NCBI GenBank assembly: GCA_002162095.1
Contig: CP021424.1
Location: 2,356,001 to 2,420,000 of the forward strand
Direction: 5' to 3'
Source: Armatimonadetes bacterium Uphvl-Ar2
Lineage (GTDB): Bacteria; Armatimonadota; Fimbriimonadia; Fimbriimonadales; Fimbriimonadaceae
DNA length: 64,000 bases
Shown: positions 35,545 to 44,437 of the stretch, in pieces
Layout of the letters: every line of letters begins with the position of its first letter
Numbering within the stretch: the first letter of the stretch is position 1
Translations under genes and position numbers: made by a program
Notes under the pieces: model-generated
The model's input: the letters and a program-made list of their open reading frames with translations, nothing else
What the model was told of the DNA's origin: nothing
The model's database searches: none

Positions 35545-35582
35545 AAGAGACGACCTCCACGTTGGGAGATCGTCTCTTTTTT
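35545..35582 (+). terminator. Rho-independent terminator
   Basis: AAGAGACGA pairs with TCGTCTCTT, with a second inner stem CTCC/GGAG, followed by TTTTTT. It ends the small hypothetical gene and may also serve the convergent lipoprotein gene. Confidence 0.88.
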
Positions 35583-35605
35583 CGTTGCCCACGGGGCTTG
35601 AAGGC

Positions 35606-36343
35606 TTACGGGACGACGTTGATGGTGGCCACGGCGGGCTCCACCGAACCGTCGGCTTCGTAGAGCCGCACCTGCACGCTGCCTTGGCGCACCGGCGTAA
35701 ACACGCCGTCCGTGGTGATGGTGCCAGCATCACCGCCGACCACTTCCCAGCGCAGGGCGCGCGGGGGCAGGGCGAGGTTGCGATTGAAGCGGTCCAGGCC
35801 CGTACCGATAAGCGAGCGTGCACCGCCCGCCAGCGTGACCGTGAACGGCCCGTCCACGCGGAGCGACACGATCTCGGCAGCGGTGTAAGAACTCACGTTG
35901 AGCGAGTGGTTCCAGTTGAATTCGCGGTAGCGGAACGTGTAGGGCGCGGTGGCCACCACGGTGCCACTGCCACCAGTGCCGGTATAGAAAATCACTTCGA
36001 TGTAGTGATCGAAGAACGGATAGTCCTCATCGTAGCGGCGGATGAGGTTGTCGAAGCGGATCTCATCTTCATAGGCGCTGCTGCGGTTGCGGTTGACGAT
36101 CTGCGCGCGGTCGCCGTAGCCGTTGCCCCCGTAGCCGAAGCCTCCGCCCGGATCCTGCAGGATGATGCGCGCGCTGCGGGCGTAGCTGGGGATGCCGCGC
36201 GTTTCCTCCGGCCAGTCAATGTTCACCATCAAGGCTCCGTAACGGTCATCACGGAGGGCATTGCAGCCCGAAGCACCCATCAACGCCACCCCGGCCAAGA
36301 GCACGGAGACCATCACAGTTCGCCCCATCACGGCGGATTTCAT
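35606..36343 (-). CDS. Lipoprotein with C-terminal Ig-like (BIG2-type) domain
   Basis: This 245-residue protein has a lipoprotein signal peptide (LMGASGC, Cys27). The C-terminal 50 residues (WEVVGGDAGTITTDGVFTPV...) look like a bacterial Ig-like BIG2 domain, a surface adhesion fold. The middle (about 50-190) has a Gly-rich stretch (PGGGFGYGGNGYGD) and otherwise beta-type sequence without a known family. The start at 36343 is chosen at the signal peptide; 64 in-frame codons upstream lie in the AT-rich intergenic region. It probably sits on the outer face of a membrane. Confidence 0.75.
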   Translation of the reverse strand: MKSAVMGRTVMVSVLLAGVALMGASGCNALRDDRYGALMVNIDWPEETRGIPSYARSARIILQDPGGGFGYGGNGYGDRAQIVNRNRSSAYEDEIRFDNLIRRYDEDYPFFDHYIEVIFYTGTGGSGTVVATAPYTFRYREFNWNHSLNVSSYTAAEIVSLRVDGPFTVTLAGGARSLIGTGLDRFNRNLALPPRALRWEVVGGDAGTITTDGVFTPVRQGSVQVRLYEADGSVEPAVATINVVP

Positions 36344-36499
36344 AGTGACTATTTTGACGGACGATGCGCGGCGGGGTTTCGCGGTCCGTACTTTCGCGAG
36401 GGTCCGGCGCTTGAGTTGAAGAAGGTGACCGTTGAGGGCAAAATCGTTGTCAAGGCAACTAAATTGCAAGTTTTTCATAAAAATTTGTTTGAAGGTTGC

Positions 36500-36513
36500 T
36501 TTTTTTTTTTTTT
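36500..36513 (+). repeat. Run of 14 T
   Basis: Fourteen consecutive T (A on the other strand) lie 34 bp before the GTG at 36548, in an AT-rich segment (about 36440-36530). In this GC-rich window such a run is exceptional. It could alter promoter spacing by slippage. Confidence 0.9.
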
Positions 36514-36547
36514 CGGTATGGTATCCCCTCTCCATAGGAGGTCAGAA

Positions 36548-36997
36548 GTGATTCGACTGTGGCATGGCATCGTCCTCGCAAGCATGGCCACCGTATGCGT
36601 CGCCATGGCGGTGCGTCCGAATGCGCAGGCCGACAAAGCGAAGCCCGCAGTTTGTCCTTCCTATCTCATTGAGCGCCGAAATTTAGAGGTCGGGGATCAT
36701 TGGCCTCAAGACTTGGCTGCGCCCGTTTCAAATTGGGTGCTCCTCATTCCAGATTGTAAGGGTTGCGGTAGTGACGTGCGCTTGATGGAAGCCGCGTCGA
36801 AGGTAATAGGGAAGAAGGACGTCACCGTCCTCGTCTCGGAGCGGAACCAAACGAAGTTTGACGCTCAAGGGTGGGCATCCTTCGCCCGCTATTCAGGACC
36901 GAAGGATTTTCGTCCAGCTCTCATTCGGGTCCAAGATGGCCGGATCGTGGAGTTGTACCGTGATCCCAAAGTGTTCCCTGGGGGTGGCTCTTTATGA
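36548..36997 (+). CDS. Exported thioredoxin-like protein (CxxC variant)
   Basis: This 149-residue protein begins at a GTG with a near-perfect AGGAGGT site, has an N-terminal hydrophobic segment (about 5-22) and continues with a region resembling a thioredoxin fold. WVLLIPDCKGCGSDVRLM places the pair C-K-G-C at the end of the first strand, as in redox-active thioredoxins. It stops with ATGA shared with the pseudopilin gene. The pair with a Cys-rich secreted protein suggests it makes or reduces disulfides of that protein (inference). It is the first gene of a lower-GC operon. Confidence 0.65.
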   Translation: MIRLWHGIVLASMATVCVAMAVRPNAQADKAKPAVCPSYLIERRNLEVGDHWPQDLAAPVSNWVLLIPDCKGCGSDVRLMEAASKVIGKKDVTVLVSERNQTKFDAQGWASFARYSGPKDFRPALIRVQDGRIVELYRDPKVFPGGGSL

Positions 36998-37563
36998 AAA
37001 GAAGTAAGGCGACTGGGATTACGTTGGTCGAAGTCCTCGTCGTGCTGGCCATCATTGCGATTGTGGCGGGCTTAACCTATCCGAGCGTGCGGCGCGCCTC
37101 CGAAGGGGCGAAGGTGAGTGCGTCATTGTTGCGCGGCAAGCAAATTCACATGGCCCTCATGCTGTATCGAGAAGATAGCGGCGGCGAGACGGGCACCTAT
37201 GGTGAGCCGAGTACCATGAACCTACCGTCAAATAGCTATCTGCTGTTTTGGAACAACATGTACGGCTTGAGTGAGGAAATGCTTAACTCACCTTGTGGCA
37301 AGTTGATAGCCCCTGAAATGTTCGCAGGAATATACCCGGCGGCAATTGACGATACAATATTTTCTGGGTTCGCCATTAAGTATCGGGACTCTGTTCCCGT
37401 TGCCCTCGATTTTCATTGCAATAGCGCCAACCGCTACATCGCTGCTCCACGAGTGACAAAGCGTGGAGTAATCATAAACCTCTCTGGTACTGCCTATGTC
37501 CGGCGCTCAAGAGGAACATTTTTCGACTGGAAAAACTGGGTTCGTGACGGAAGCGAACCTTAG
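36994..37563 (+). CDS. Type IV pilin-like / pseudopilin protein
   Basis: This 189-residue protein has the prepilin signature KATGITLVEVLVVLAIIAIV: a Gly cleavage site, Glu at +5 and a hydrophobic helix. After the N-terminal helix the body has two cysteines and a C-terminal beta-rich part. It would be cleaved by a prepilin peptidase and assembled into a pilus or type II secretion pseudopilus. It lies between the thioredoxin-like and Cys-rich genes. No assembly ATPase or secretin is near, so it must use machinery elsewhere. Confidence 0.82.
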   Translation: MKRSKATGITLVEVLVVLAIIAIVAGLTYPSVRRASEGAKVSASLLRGKQIHMALMLYREDSGGETGTYGEPSTMNLPSNSYLLFWNNMYGLSEEMLNSPCGKLIAPEMFAGIYPAAIDDTIFSGFAIKYRDSVPVALDFHCNSANRYIAAPRVTKRGVIINLSGTAYVRRSRGTFFDWKNWVRDGSEP

Positions 37564-37575
37564 AAGGAGACACAT

Positions 37576-37932
37576 ATGAAAACATCCAAAATGGCCAAAT
37601 TGGCTCTAGTTGCAACGCTCTCAGGAGTTTCAATTGGCTTCGTCCTTGCTCAGCCTGGTACTGGCAACGTCTGGCAAATATGCCTAGATGAGTGTACGCC
37701 ATACTTCGGCTGTCCTATGGGGTACGGTCAACTGGCAGCGCTCAGAGAACCTTGCTACACCGCTGACCTGACGGGCACGGAGTCGACTCAGTGCCGTGAA
37801 GGCCGATGGAACTTGTACTATTGCGAACGGAACTTGGAAAATCAAGGAGTCGGCAACAAGTACGTTACTTACGACTGGCAGGGATCCTATTGCATACCAT
37901 ATGAAGGTGGCAATTGCAACGGTGGTGGATAA
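37576..37932 (+). CDS. Secreted eight-cysteine small protein
   Basis: This 118-residue protein has a signal peptide (to about residue 25, FVLAQ) and then about 93 residues with eight cysteines (in QICLDEC, FGCPM, REPCY, STQC, YYCERN, GSYC and GGNC), enough for four disulfides, and no recognised domain. The ribosome site AAGGAGA lies 6 nt before the ATG. It sits directly after the pseudopilin. Possible roles include an extracellular toxin, binding protein or structural coat; none can be shown from sequence. Confidence 0.72.
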   Translation: MKTSKMAKLALVATLSGVSIGFVLAQPGTGNVWQICLDECTPYFGCPMGYGQLAALREPCYTADLTGTESTQCREGRWNLYYCERNLENQGVGNKYVTYDWQGSYCIPYEGGNCNGGG

Positions 37933-38563
37933 GTCTCGTTCTTTGCCCGGATGGGTGGTTGTATTGTTGGCGGCACTCGGTGCAAGTGGATGCAACAAAG
38001 CTGTGACATCTCAGGATGTTTCTAGACAGCTGCAACAGGTAATCGAAGCATCTGATTCAGAAGCTATGGCAGGATTTGTCTCACAAGAAGAGCTTCGACG
38101 GCAAGGAGTTTCCAGGCGTCAGCTTGGAGAATTCTTCAAGCGAGAGCTTTTTGGAAACTGGAAAGCGACTGGCGAACCATCTCGTGAGCAGGACTCCTTT
38201 GAGACTGTCACACTTATCATGCCGCTGGAAAGCAAAAGTGGTGATCAGGTTTTGAACATGGCGCTGGTTTGCTTGCCCGGAGATCATGGTGTGGAAGTGC
38301 CTCAACTGATGAAGCTTGTTATCTGGCACAACGCAATGGCCATTGCAAGAAAGGAAGGGCGTCCAACGGACCCCGCTAGTCGACACAGGCACGTAGCCTC
38401 CTACCTGAAAGTCCATAGTGCCCGGCTTGAGAAGGCTTACGGCGTGAAGGGTCTGTATTATGACGACGAAGGTAGCGTTGTGAACTGGGAAAACGTCCAA
38501 AAGCGATACATTGAATGGGCAGATCGGTTTGACGCTCGAGCAAAGGCCGCGGGTGCCCGGTAA
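37925..38563 (+). CDS. Lipoprotein of unknown function
   Basis: This 212-residue protein, starting at GTG 37925, has signal peptide and lipobox LGASGC, then a helical region (VSRQLQQVIEASDSEAMAGF, EELRRQGVSRRQL) and a charged C-terminal part (NVQKRYIEWADRFDARAKAA). It matches no known family. The exact start is uncertain: GTG 37922 and ATG 37901 are in frame, and AAGGTGG lies about 11-14 nt before the GTGs. It overlaps the end of the Cys-rich gene, so all four genes from 36548 are probably co-transcribed. Codon use is AT-richer than that of neighbours. Confidence 0.65.
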   Translation: MDKSRSLPGWVVVLLAALGASGCNKAVTSQDVSRQLQQVIEASDSEAMAGFVSQEELRRQGVSRRQLGEFFKRELFGNWKATGEPSREQDSFETVTLIMPLESKSGDQVLNMALVCLPGDHGVEVPQLMKLVIWHNAMAIARKEGRPTDPASRHRHVASYLKVHSARLEKAYGVKGLYYDDEGSVVNWENVQKRYIEWADRFDARAKAAGAR

Positions 38564-38590
38564 GGCTTGCAGGCTGGACTGCATAGTCTC

Positions 38591-38623
38591 GGGGTCCCAG
38601 CGCGTCTATCGCGCCAGGACCCC
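38591..38623 (+). terminator. Terminator of the 36548-38563 operon
   Basis: GGGGTCC and GCGCG pair with CGCGC and GGACCCC in one long stem. The following TT belongs also to the first CIRCE element. Confidence 0.75.
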
Positions 38624-38650
38624 TTAGCACTCTAGTCCTATCTTTGCTAA
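38624..38650 (+). promoter_or_regulatory. Imperfect CIRCE element 1 (HrcA operator)
   Basis: TTAGCACTC (9/9 to consensus) is followed by a 9-bp spacer and CTTTGCTAA (6/9). The CIRCE consensus is TTAGCACTC-N9-GAGTGCTAA, bound by the heat-shock repressor HrcA. Confidence 0.7.
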
Positions 38651-38680
38651 TCCGGGGCGCAAAGCGGCCGCCCGGGGCGT

Positions 38681-38712
38681 TAGAATTAGCAGACAGCCCG
38701 CGCGAGTGCTAA
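38681..38712 (+). promoter_or_regulatory. groES promoter -10 and imperfect CIRCE element 2
   Basis: TAGAAT (38681-38686) serves as -10. CIRCE 2 (38686-38712) reads TTAGCAGAC (7/9), a 9-bp spacer, then a perfect GAGTGCTAA. HrcA bound here would cover the transcription start. Confidence 0.8.
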
Positions 38713-38752
38713 CCCCGTTTTCGGGAGCTCGCCGGGGGAGATCGAGAAAGAT

Positions 38753-40676
<1,924 letters not shown>

Positions 40677-40706
40677 AGTCCGGTCATTCACGGGTAAGCA
40701 AAACGA

Positions 40707-40744
40707 AGAGAACCCCCTGGGCAGTGGCCTGGGGGGCTCTTTCT
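40707..40744 (+). terminator. groESL terminator
   Basis: AGAG..CCCCC pairs with GGGGG.CTCT around 40707-40740, followed by TTTCTTGTTT. It lies between groEL and the convergent anti-sigma gene. Confidence 0.85.
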
Positions 40745-40757
40745 TGTTTACCGGGGG

Positions 40758-41021
40758 TTACTCGGGTGGTGTTTCGGCGCGGCGGATGGTCTGCTCGATC
40801 GCTTCCCAGCGGTGGCCGTCCAGGGTTTCCGGTTCAGGGGCCGTGCGCGCTTCTTGAACCAGGTTGAGCAGGCTCACGATGGCATCAAAGGCTTGCTGGC
40901 AGCGCGGGCATCCCTTGAGGTGTTGGCGGGCGTAGGCCAGCCAGAGACCGTGCTTCTCGCCCCGCGCCATGCGGTTGAGGGCGGCGCTCATGTTCGAGCA
41001 GGGCTTGATGACCTTTTCCAT
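40758..41021 (-). CDS. Zinc-binding anti-sigma factor
   Basis: This 87-residue protein has the ZAS motif in ARQHLKGCPRCQQAF (His-x3-Cys-x2-Cys) but no transmembrane helix, so it is a cytoplasmic, redox- or zinc-type anti-sigma factor. It would bind and hold the ECF sigma factor encoded just upstream. Its ATG overlaps the sigma stop (TGATG), so the two are translated together. Confidence 0.85.
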   Translation of the reverse strand: MEKVIKPCSNMSAALNRMARGEKHGLWLAYARQHLKGCPRCQQAFDAIVSLLNLVQEARTAPEPETLDGHRWEAIEQTIRRAETPPE

Positions 41022-41569
41022 CAGAACTTCACATCCATTTCGGGTCGTAGGCGCAGTAGGGCGTTGGCCAGGGCCACCCGGGCGCGGCTGAGGCGGCTCC
41101 GCACGGTGCCCGTGGGCAGGTTCAGCACGGCGGCGGCCTCTTGGTAGCTCATTTCTTCCAGGTCAACCAGCGCAATGATGGCACAGTGGTCTTCGCTGAT
41201 TTCGTTCATCCCTTGGCGCAGCCACTCCATGCGGTCCAGGTGCTCCAACCGCTGCTGGGGTTGCTGCATGGGGTCGTGGTCGGCGGGTTCATGGTGCTCA
41301 GCCAGTTCGTCCGTCTTGCGTTTGCTTTCTCGTCGTCGCCAGTTGAGAAAGGCGTGGGCGGTGGCTTGCCGCAGCCAACTTTCCGTGCCCGGCCCGATCT
41401 CCAGGCGTCCGGCTTTCACCATTTCCCACCCCTTTAGCACGGCTTCTTGCACAAGGTCTTGGGCGATTTCCCGTTGGCCGGCCATGCGCTGGGCCATGCG
41501 GAGCAGCCGGGGTTCAGCCTGGCGGACCAATTGTAGGAACTGATCAGGAGCGGCGGGCGAGGGCTTCAT
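41021..41569 (-). CDS. ECF sigma factor
   Basis: This 182-residue protein has sigma-70 region 2 (QREIAQDLVQEAVLKGWEMV) and region 4 (LEEMSYQEAAAVLNLPTGTV, SRLSRARVALANAL) without region 3, as in ECF sigma factors. The ATG at 41569 is chosen because it has GAGAG upstream and begins just before region 2; the earlier in-frame start lacks one. It is coupled to the anti-sigma gene. A GGAACT-N16-ACTT element about 80 nt upstream is a likely autoregulated promoter, and its partner faces the PEP-CTERM gene. Confidence 0.94.
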   Translation of the reverse strand: MKPSPAAPDQFLQLVRQAEPRLLRMAQRMAGQREIAQDLVQEAVLKGWEMVKAGRLEIGPGTESWLRQATAHAFLNWRRRESKRKTDELAEHHEPADHDPMQQPQQRLEHLDRMEWLRQGMNEISEDHCAIIALVDLEEMSYQEAAAVLNLPTGTVRSRLSRARVALANALLRLRPEMDVKF

Positions 41570-41649
41570 CGAGTCTCTCGGCGCGGCCAGGCACGGCTGT
41601 CCGGACATCCGCATAAGCGGCGGTAGCGGGGCGTCAGCATCCACACAGC

Positions 41650-41678
41650 ATAAAGTCTCCGGACGAGTCGAGAGTTCC
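41650..41678 (-). promoter_or_regulatory. Putative ECF promoter toward the sigma/anti-sigma operon
   Basis: On the minus strand GGAACT (41673-41678), 16 bp and ACTTTAT (41650-41656). GGAAC-type -35 elements are typical of ECF sigma factors. Confidence 0.55.
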
Positions 41679-41735
41679 GCTCAGTCCCGCCTTTTTGGAA
41701 GATCGCGACCTCGGACCGATCGTTTTGAACCCAAG

Positions 41736-41764
41736 GGAACCGCCGAAAAGCCCCGTGACTTGTT
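41736..41764 (+). promoter_or_regulatory. Putative ECF promoter toward the spondin-like PEP-CTERM gene
   Basis: On the plus strand GGAACC (41736-41741), exactly 16 bp and ACTTGTT (41758-41764). It shows the same pattern and spacing as the divergent element at 41650-41678. Confidence 0.55.
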
Positions 41765-41801
41765 CCGGTGAGTCGGCTTTGCCCCGGCTCGGAGTTCTTC
41801 C

Positions 41802-42569
41802 ATGAAACGATACACCCTTCTCGCAATGGCGGTCTTTGCCACTCATCTGGCCATGGCTCAACAGCAAGTTGAAGTCCGCATCACCAACCTGTCCCCCTCG
41901 GGCGGCACCTTCCTCACGCCGATGTGGTTTGGCTTCCACAACGGTAACTTTGATATGTTTAGCGAGGGCGGCGCGGCCTCGGCGGGCGTCGAGCGCATCG
42001 CCGAAGATGGCAGTGCAGTGGCCTTGGGCACGGAGTTCGCCGCGAGCGGCCAAGGAAGCGTCGCCGGCTTGCTGAATGGCATCGGCCCGATTGCCCCGGG
42101 CGCGACCACGTCCCGAGTGGTGACCTTGCCCAACGATCCGAGTTCGCTCTACTTCTCGTTTATGAGCATGGTCATCCCCAGCAACGACGCCTTCATTGGC
42201 AACGATGACGCCCGGGCGCATCGCCTGCGCAACGAACTGGGCAACTGGATCGGTGCGGATTTTGTGGTGCTGGGCACGGGCGTGCTGGATGCGGGCACCG
42301 AGGTGAACGACGAAATCCCGATAAACACGGCGTTCCTCGGCCAGATGAGCCCCAACACGGGCACGCCGGAGAACGGGGTGGTGCACCGACACCCGGGCTT
42401 CATTGCCGGGGGCAACATCCTGACGAACACGCAGTTCAGGAACGCGGACTTCACGCAGCCGAACTACCAAGTGGCGCGCATCACGGTGACGGCGGTACCG
42501 GAACCGGCTTCGATGATCGCTCTGGGTGGCGCGGCTTTGGCGCTCATCTCTCGCCGCCGCCGCAAGTAA
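41802..42569 (+). CDS. Spondin-domain PEP-CTERM protein
   Basis: This 255-residue exported protein has a signal peptide ending near LAMAQ, a spondin-like domain (about 22-190; VEVRITNLSPSGGTFLTPMW, EGGAASAGVERIAEDG, NDDARAHRLRNE) and the tail AVPEPASMIALGGAALALIS RRRRK. Spondin domains in bacteria are found in surface or exported proteins with a metal-binding beta sandwich; the catalytic meaning is unknown. It is divergent from an ECF sigma operon, and both have GGAACY-N16-ACTT promoters, so it is likely part of that sigma factor's regulon. Confidence 0.85.
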   Translation: MKRYTLLAMAVFATHLAMAQQQVEVRITNLSPSGGTFLTPMWFGFHNGNFDMFSEGGAASAGVERIAEDGSAVALGTEFAASGQGSVAGLLNGIGPIAPGATTSRVVTLPNDPSSLYFSFMSMVIPSNDAFIGNDDARAHRLRNELGNWIGADFVVLGTGVLDAGTEVNDEIPINTAFLGQMSPNTGTPENGVVHRHPGFIAGGNILTNTQFRNADFTQPNYQVARITVTAVPEPASMIALGGAALALISRRRRK

Positions 42570-42617
42570 GCGCGGCCAAGACCTAAGCATCTCGGGAGGG
42601 GTGGGCATTGTTTGGCG

Positions 42618-42623
42618 TAGGCT
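42618..42623 (+). promoter_or_regulatory. -10 element TAGGCT, leaderless mutM
   Basis: GCG-TAGGCT is followed by exactly 6 nt and the ATG at 42630. No ribosome site precedes this start. Confidence 0.6.
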
Positions 42624-42629
42624 GAACAT

Positions 42630-43469
42630 ATGCCCGAACTCCCCGAGGTCGAAGCCGCCCGCCGGATGATTGACAGTGCCCTCACCGGGCGGGTGCTGAC
42701 GGAAGCGGTGGCCCGACCGGATGACATTGTCTTTGAGGGCGTGCCGCCCGAGGCCACAATGGCGCGGCTGACGGGCCAGACCGTGCGCGGCACCGGCCGC
42801 CGGGGCAAGTTCATGTGGCTAGAGCTGGATGAGGGCGTGCTGTTTTTGCACCTGGGGATGACCGGGGCGATTCTGGATTTGACCCCCGGGCGAGAGCGCA
42901 ATGTGAATTACTACCGAGTGCGCGCCGAGGCGGTGCCGGGTGAAGAGCCGCGCTTCTTGAAGCTAGAACTGCGCGCGGATGACCGGCGCATTGCCTTTGT
43001 GGATGGGCGGCGTTTGGGCCGGATTTGGAGCGCAGAAACGCCGGAAGCATGCCATCGTTTCTCTGCGCTTGGCCCGGATGCGCACCTGGATTTGCCGGAT
43101 GCCGCGACCTGGGCGGGGATGCTGGGGCGGCGCAAGGCGCCGATCAAGGCGCTGCTGCTGGACCAAAAATTCTTGGCCGGCATCGGCAACTACCTGGCCG
43201 ACGAGGTGCTGCTGGTGGCGCGGGTGCGCCCGGATCGGGCGGCGGCGAGCCTGAGCGCGGCGGAAGCCGAAGCCCTGCGGGTGGCCATCCGTGACGTGGT
43301 GGGGCACGCCGTGGCGGTGGATGCGGATTACGAGAAGTTCCCGCCGGAGTGGCTGTTCCATGTGCGGTGGGGCGGCGGCAAGGGCGCCGATTTGTGGCAA
43401 GGGCACGAGCTGCGGCGCGATACAGTGGGCGGGCGCACCACGGCCTGGGTTCCGGATCTGCAGAAGTAG
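42630..43469 (+). CDS. mutM: Formamidopyrimidine-DNA glycosylase without zinc cysteines
   Basis: This 279-residue DNA repair enzyme begins MPELPEVEAARRMID, with Pro2-Glu3 as the Schiff-base and catalytic residues, and has the conserved Lys in GRRGKFMWLEL and the helix-two-turn-helix GIGNYLADEVLLVARVRP. It excises 8-oxoguanine and formamidopyrimidines. The C-terminal finger is preserved in outline (HELRRDTVGGRTTAWVP), but the four zinc cysteines are absent, as in zincless-finger relatives. The Arg of the finger (in GGRTT) is retained and may still contact DNA. Confidence 0.93.
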   Translation: MPELPEVEAARRMIDSALTGRVLTEAVARPDDIVFEGVPPEATMARLTGQTVRGTGRRGKFMWLELDEGVLFLHLGMTGAILDLTPGRERNVNYYRVRAEAVPGEEPRFLKLELRADDRRIAFVDGRRLGRIWSAETPEACHRFSALGPDAHLDLPDAATWAGMLGRRKAPIKALLLDQKFLAGIGNYLADEVLLVARVRPDRAAASLSAAEAEALRVAIRDVVGHAVAVDADYEKFPPEWLFHVRWGGGKGADLWQGHELRRDTVGGRTTAWVPDLQK

Positions 43470-43472
43470 GGG

Positions 43473-43940
43473 CTAGGCTTCGGTTAGCTTGTAGACCGGC
43501 CGCATCTTGAAATACACCGGCACTAGCAAGACGAAAAAGAGGAAATAGCAGAAGCCCAAACCGAACCATATTTGCGGCCCACGTCCGGTAACTACCCCAA
43601 TGATGGAGTTGGATAAGCAGGCACCGCCGATGAGGACGAAACAATAAAGAAATTGTCGAAAACCTGGGGGTTTGGAAATTTCTTCAAAATCACGCCTCCA
43701 TCGCACTAAGGGCCTCGCGTAGACGGAAGCGACCAATCCAGAGGCGATAAACGCGGCGATTTGGAGTGGGTGTGGCTCAGTGGGGCCCTCTTGGAGTGCT
43801 TTGGCGCCGGATACGGCGATAATGAGGGGATAGACCCCAAAGCCGACCAAGAGAGCGTTGGCAAGCATCCATCGATCCGTTGAATTGGGAGCGGACTCAG
43901 CTGAGGGCTCGGGAGTCTTGCTTTGATCTGGATCGTTCAT
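43473..43940 (-). CDS. Small membrane protein, paralogue A of a tandem trio
   Basis: This 155-residue protein has four predicted transmembrane segments after an N-terminal polar tail (MNDPDQSKTPEPS...). The last third carries IIGVVTGRGPQIWFGLGF and ends KMRPVYKLTEA, a signature shared with the two genes upstream. The start at 43940 has an ATGA overlap with the preceding gene; the frame runs further but that region is the neighbour's coding sequence. It is lower in GC than the surroundings. No database family is recognised. Confidence 0.7.
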   Translation of the reverse strand: MNDPDQSKTPEPSAESAPNSTDRWMLANALLVGFGVYPLIIAVSGAKALQEGPTEPHPLQIAAFIASGLVASVYARPLVRWRRDFEEISKPPGFRQFLYCFVLIGGACLSNSIIGVVTGRGPQIWFGLGFCYFLFFVLLVPVYFKMRPVYKLTEA

Positions 43941-44428
43941 GGTTGAGTTGATTGGGGGGTTGCTGTTGCTGTCTGGTAGAGGGGGCGCATTTTGAAATAC
44001 ACCGGCACCATGACGGTGAGGAGCAGGACGCAACACAAACCCATGCCGAAGTAGACCTGCGGTCCCTTGCCGGTGAAGATGCCGATCAGGGCATTGGCCG
44101 CCGCGCAAACCCCGATGATGGTGAATTGCGTCACGAAGGATTCAAAGGGAAGGAGAACACGCTGTTCGGCCTCGTTGAACTTGGGCGTCAAGAGTTGTCG
44201 GCTTACGACAATGGCTCCGAGAGTCGAGGCCACGGCGATCGCAATCTGGAGCGGTTCAGGCTGCATCGGACCGGGCAGCCTGGCGTTCCGACCTTCAAAC
44301 GCGAAGACCAGCGCCGGGAACAGAAAGAACTGGATGAGCATGACCGTGGCCGTCAGCCAAGTCTTGCTGCCATGGATTCCCAAGACTTCGCTTAGGATTT
44401 CCCGACGCTTGGCTCGAGGGTCTTTCAA
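43937..44428 (-). CDS. Small membrane protein, paralogue B of a tandem trio
   Basis: This 163-residue protein has four transmembrane segments and the shared block ALIGIFTGKGPQVYFGMGL...VPVYFKMRPLY. It starts MKDPRAKRREILSEVLGIHG with a basic N-terminus and overlaps paralogue A by ATGA. It follows paralogue C after 9 bp. The family is unknown; the trio lies directly downstream of a TIM-barrel isomerase gene and may be co-transcribed with it. Confidence 0.7.
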   Translation of the reverse strand: MKDPRAKRREILSEVLGIHGSKTWLTATVMLIQFFLFPALVFAFEGRNARLPGPMQPEPLQIAIAVASTLGAIVVSRQLLTPKFNEAEQRVLLPFESFVTQFTIIGVCAAANALIGIFTGKGPQVYFGMGLCCVLLLTVMVPVYFKMRPLYQTATATPQSTQP

Positions 44429-44437
44429 AGCAATGCC

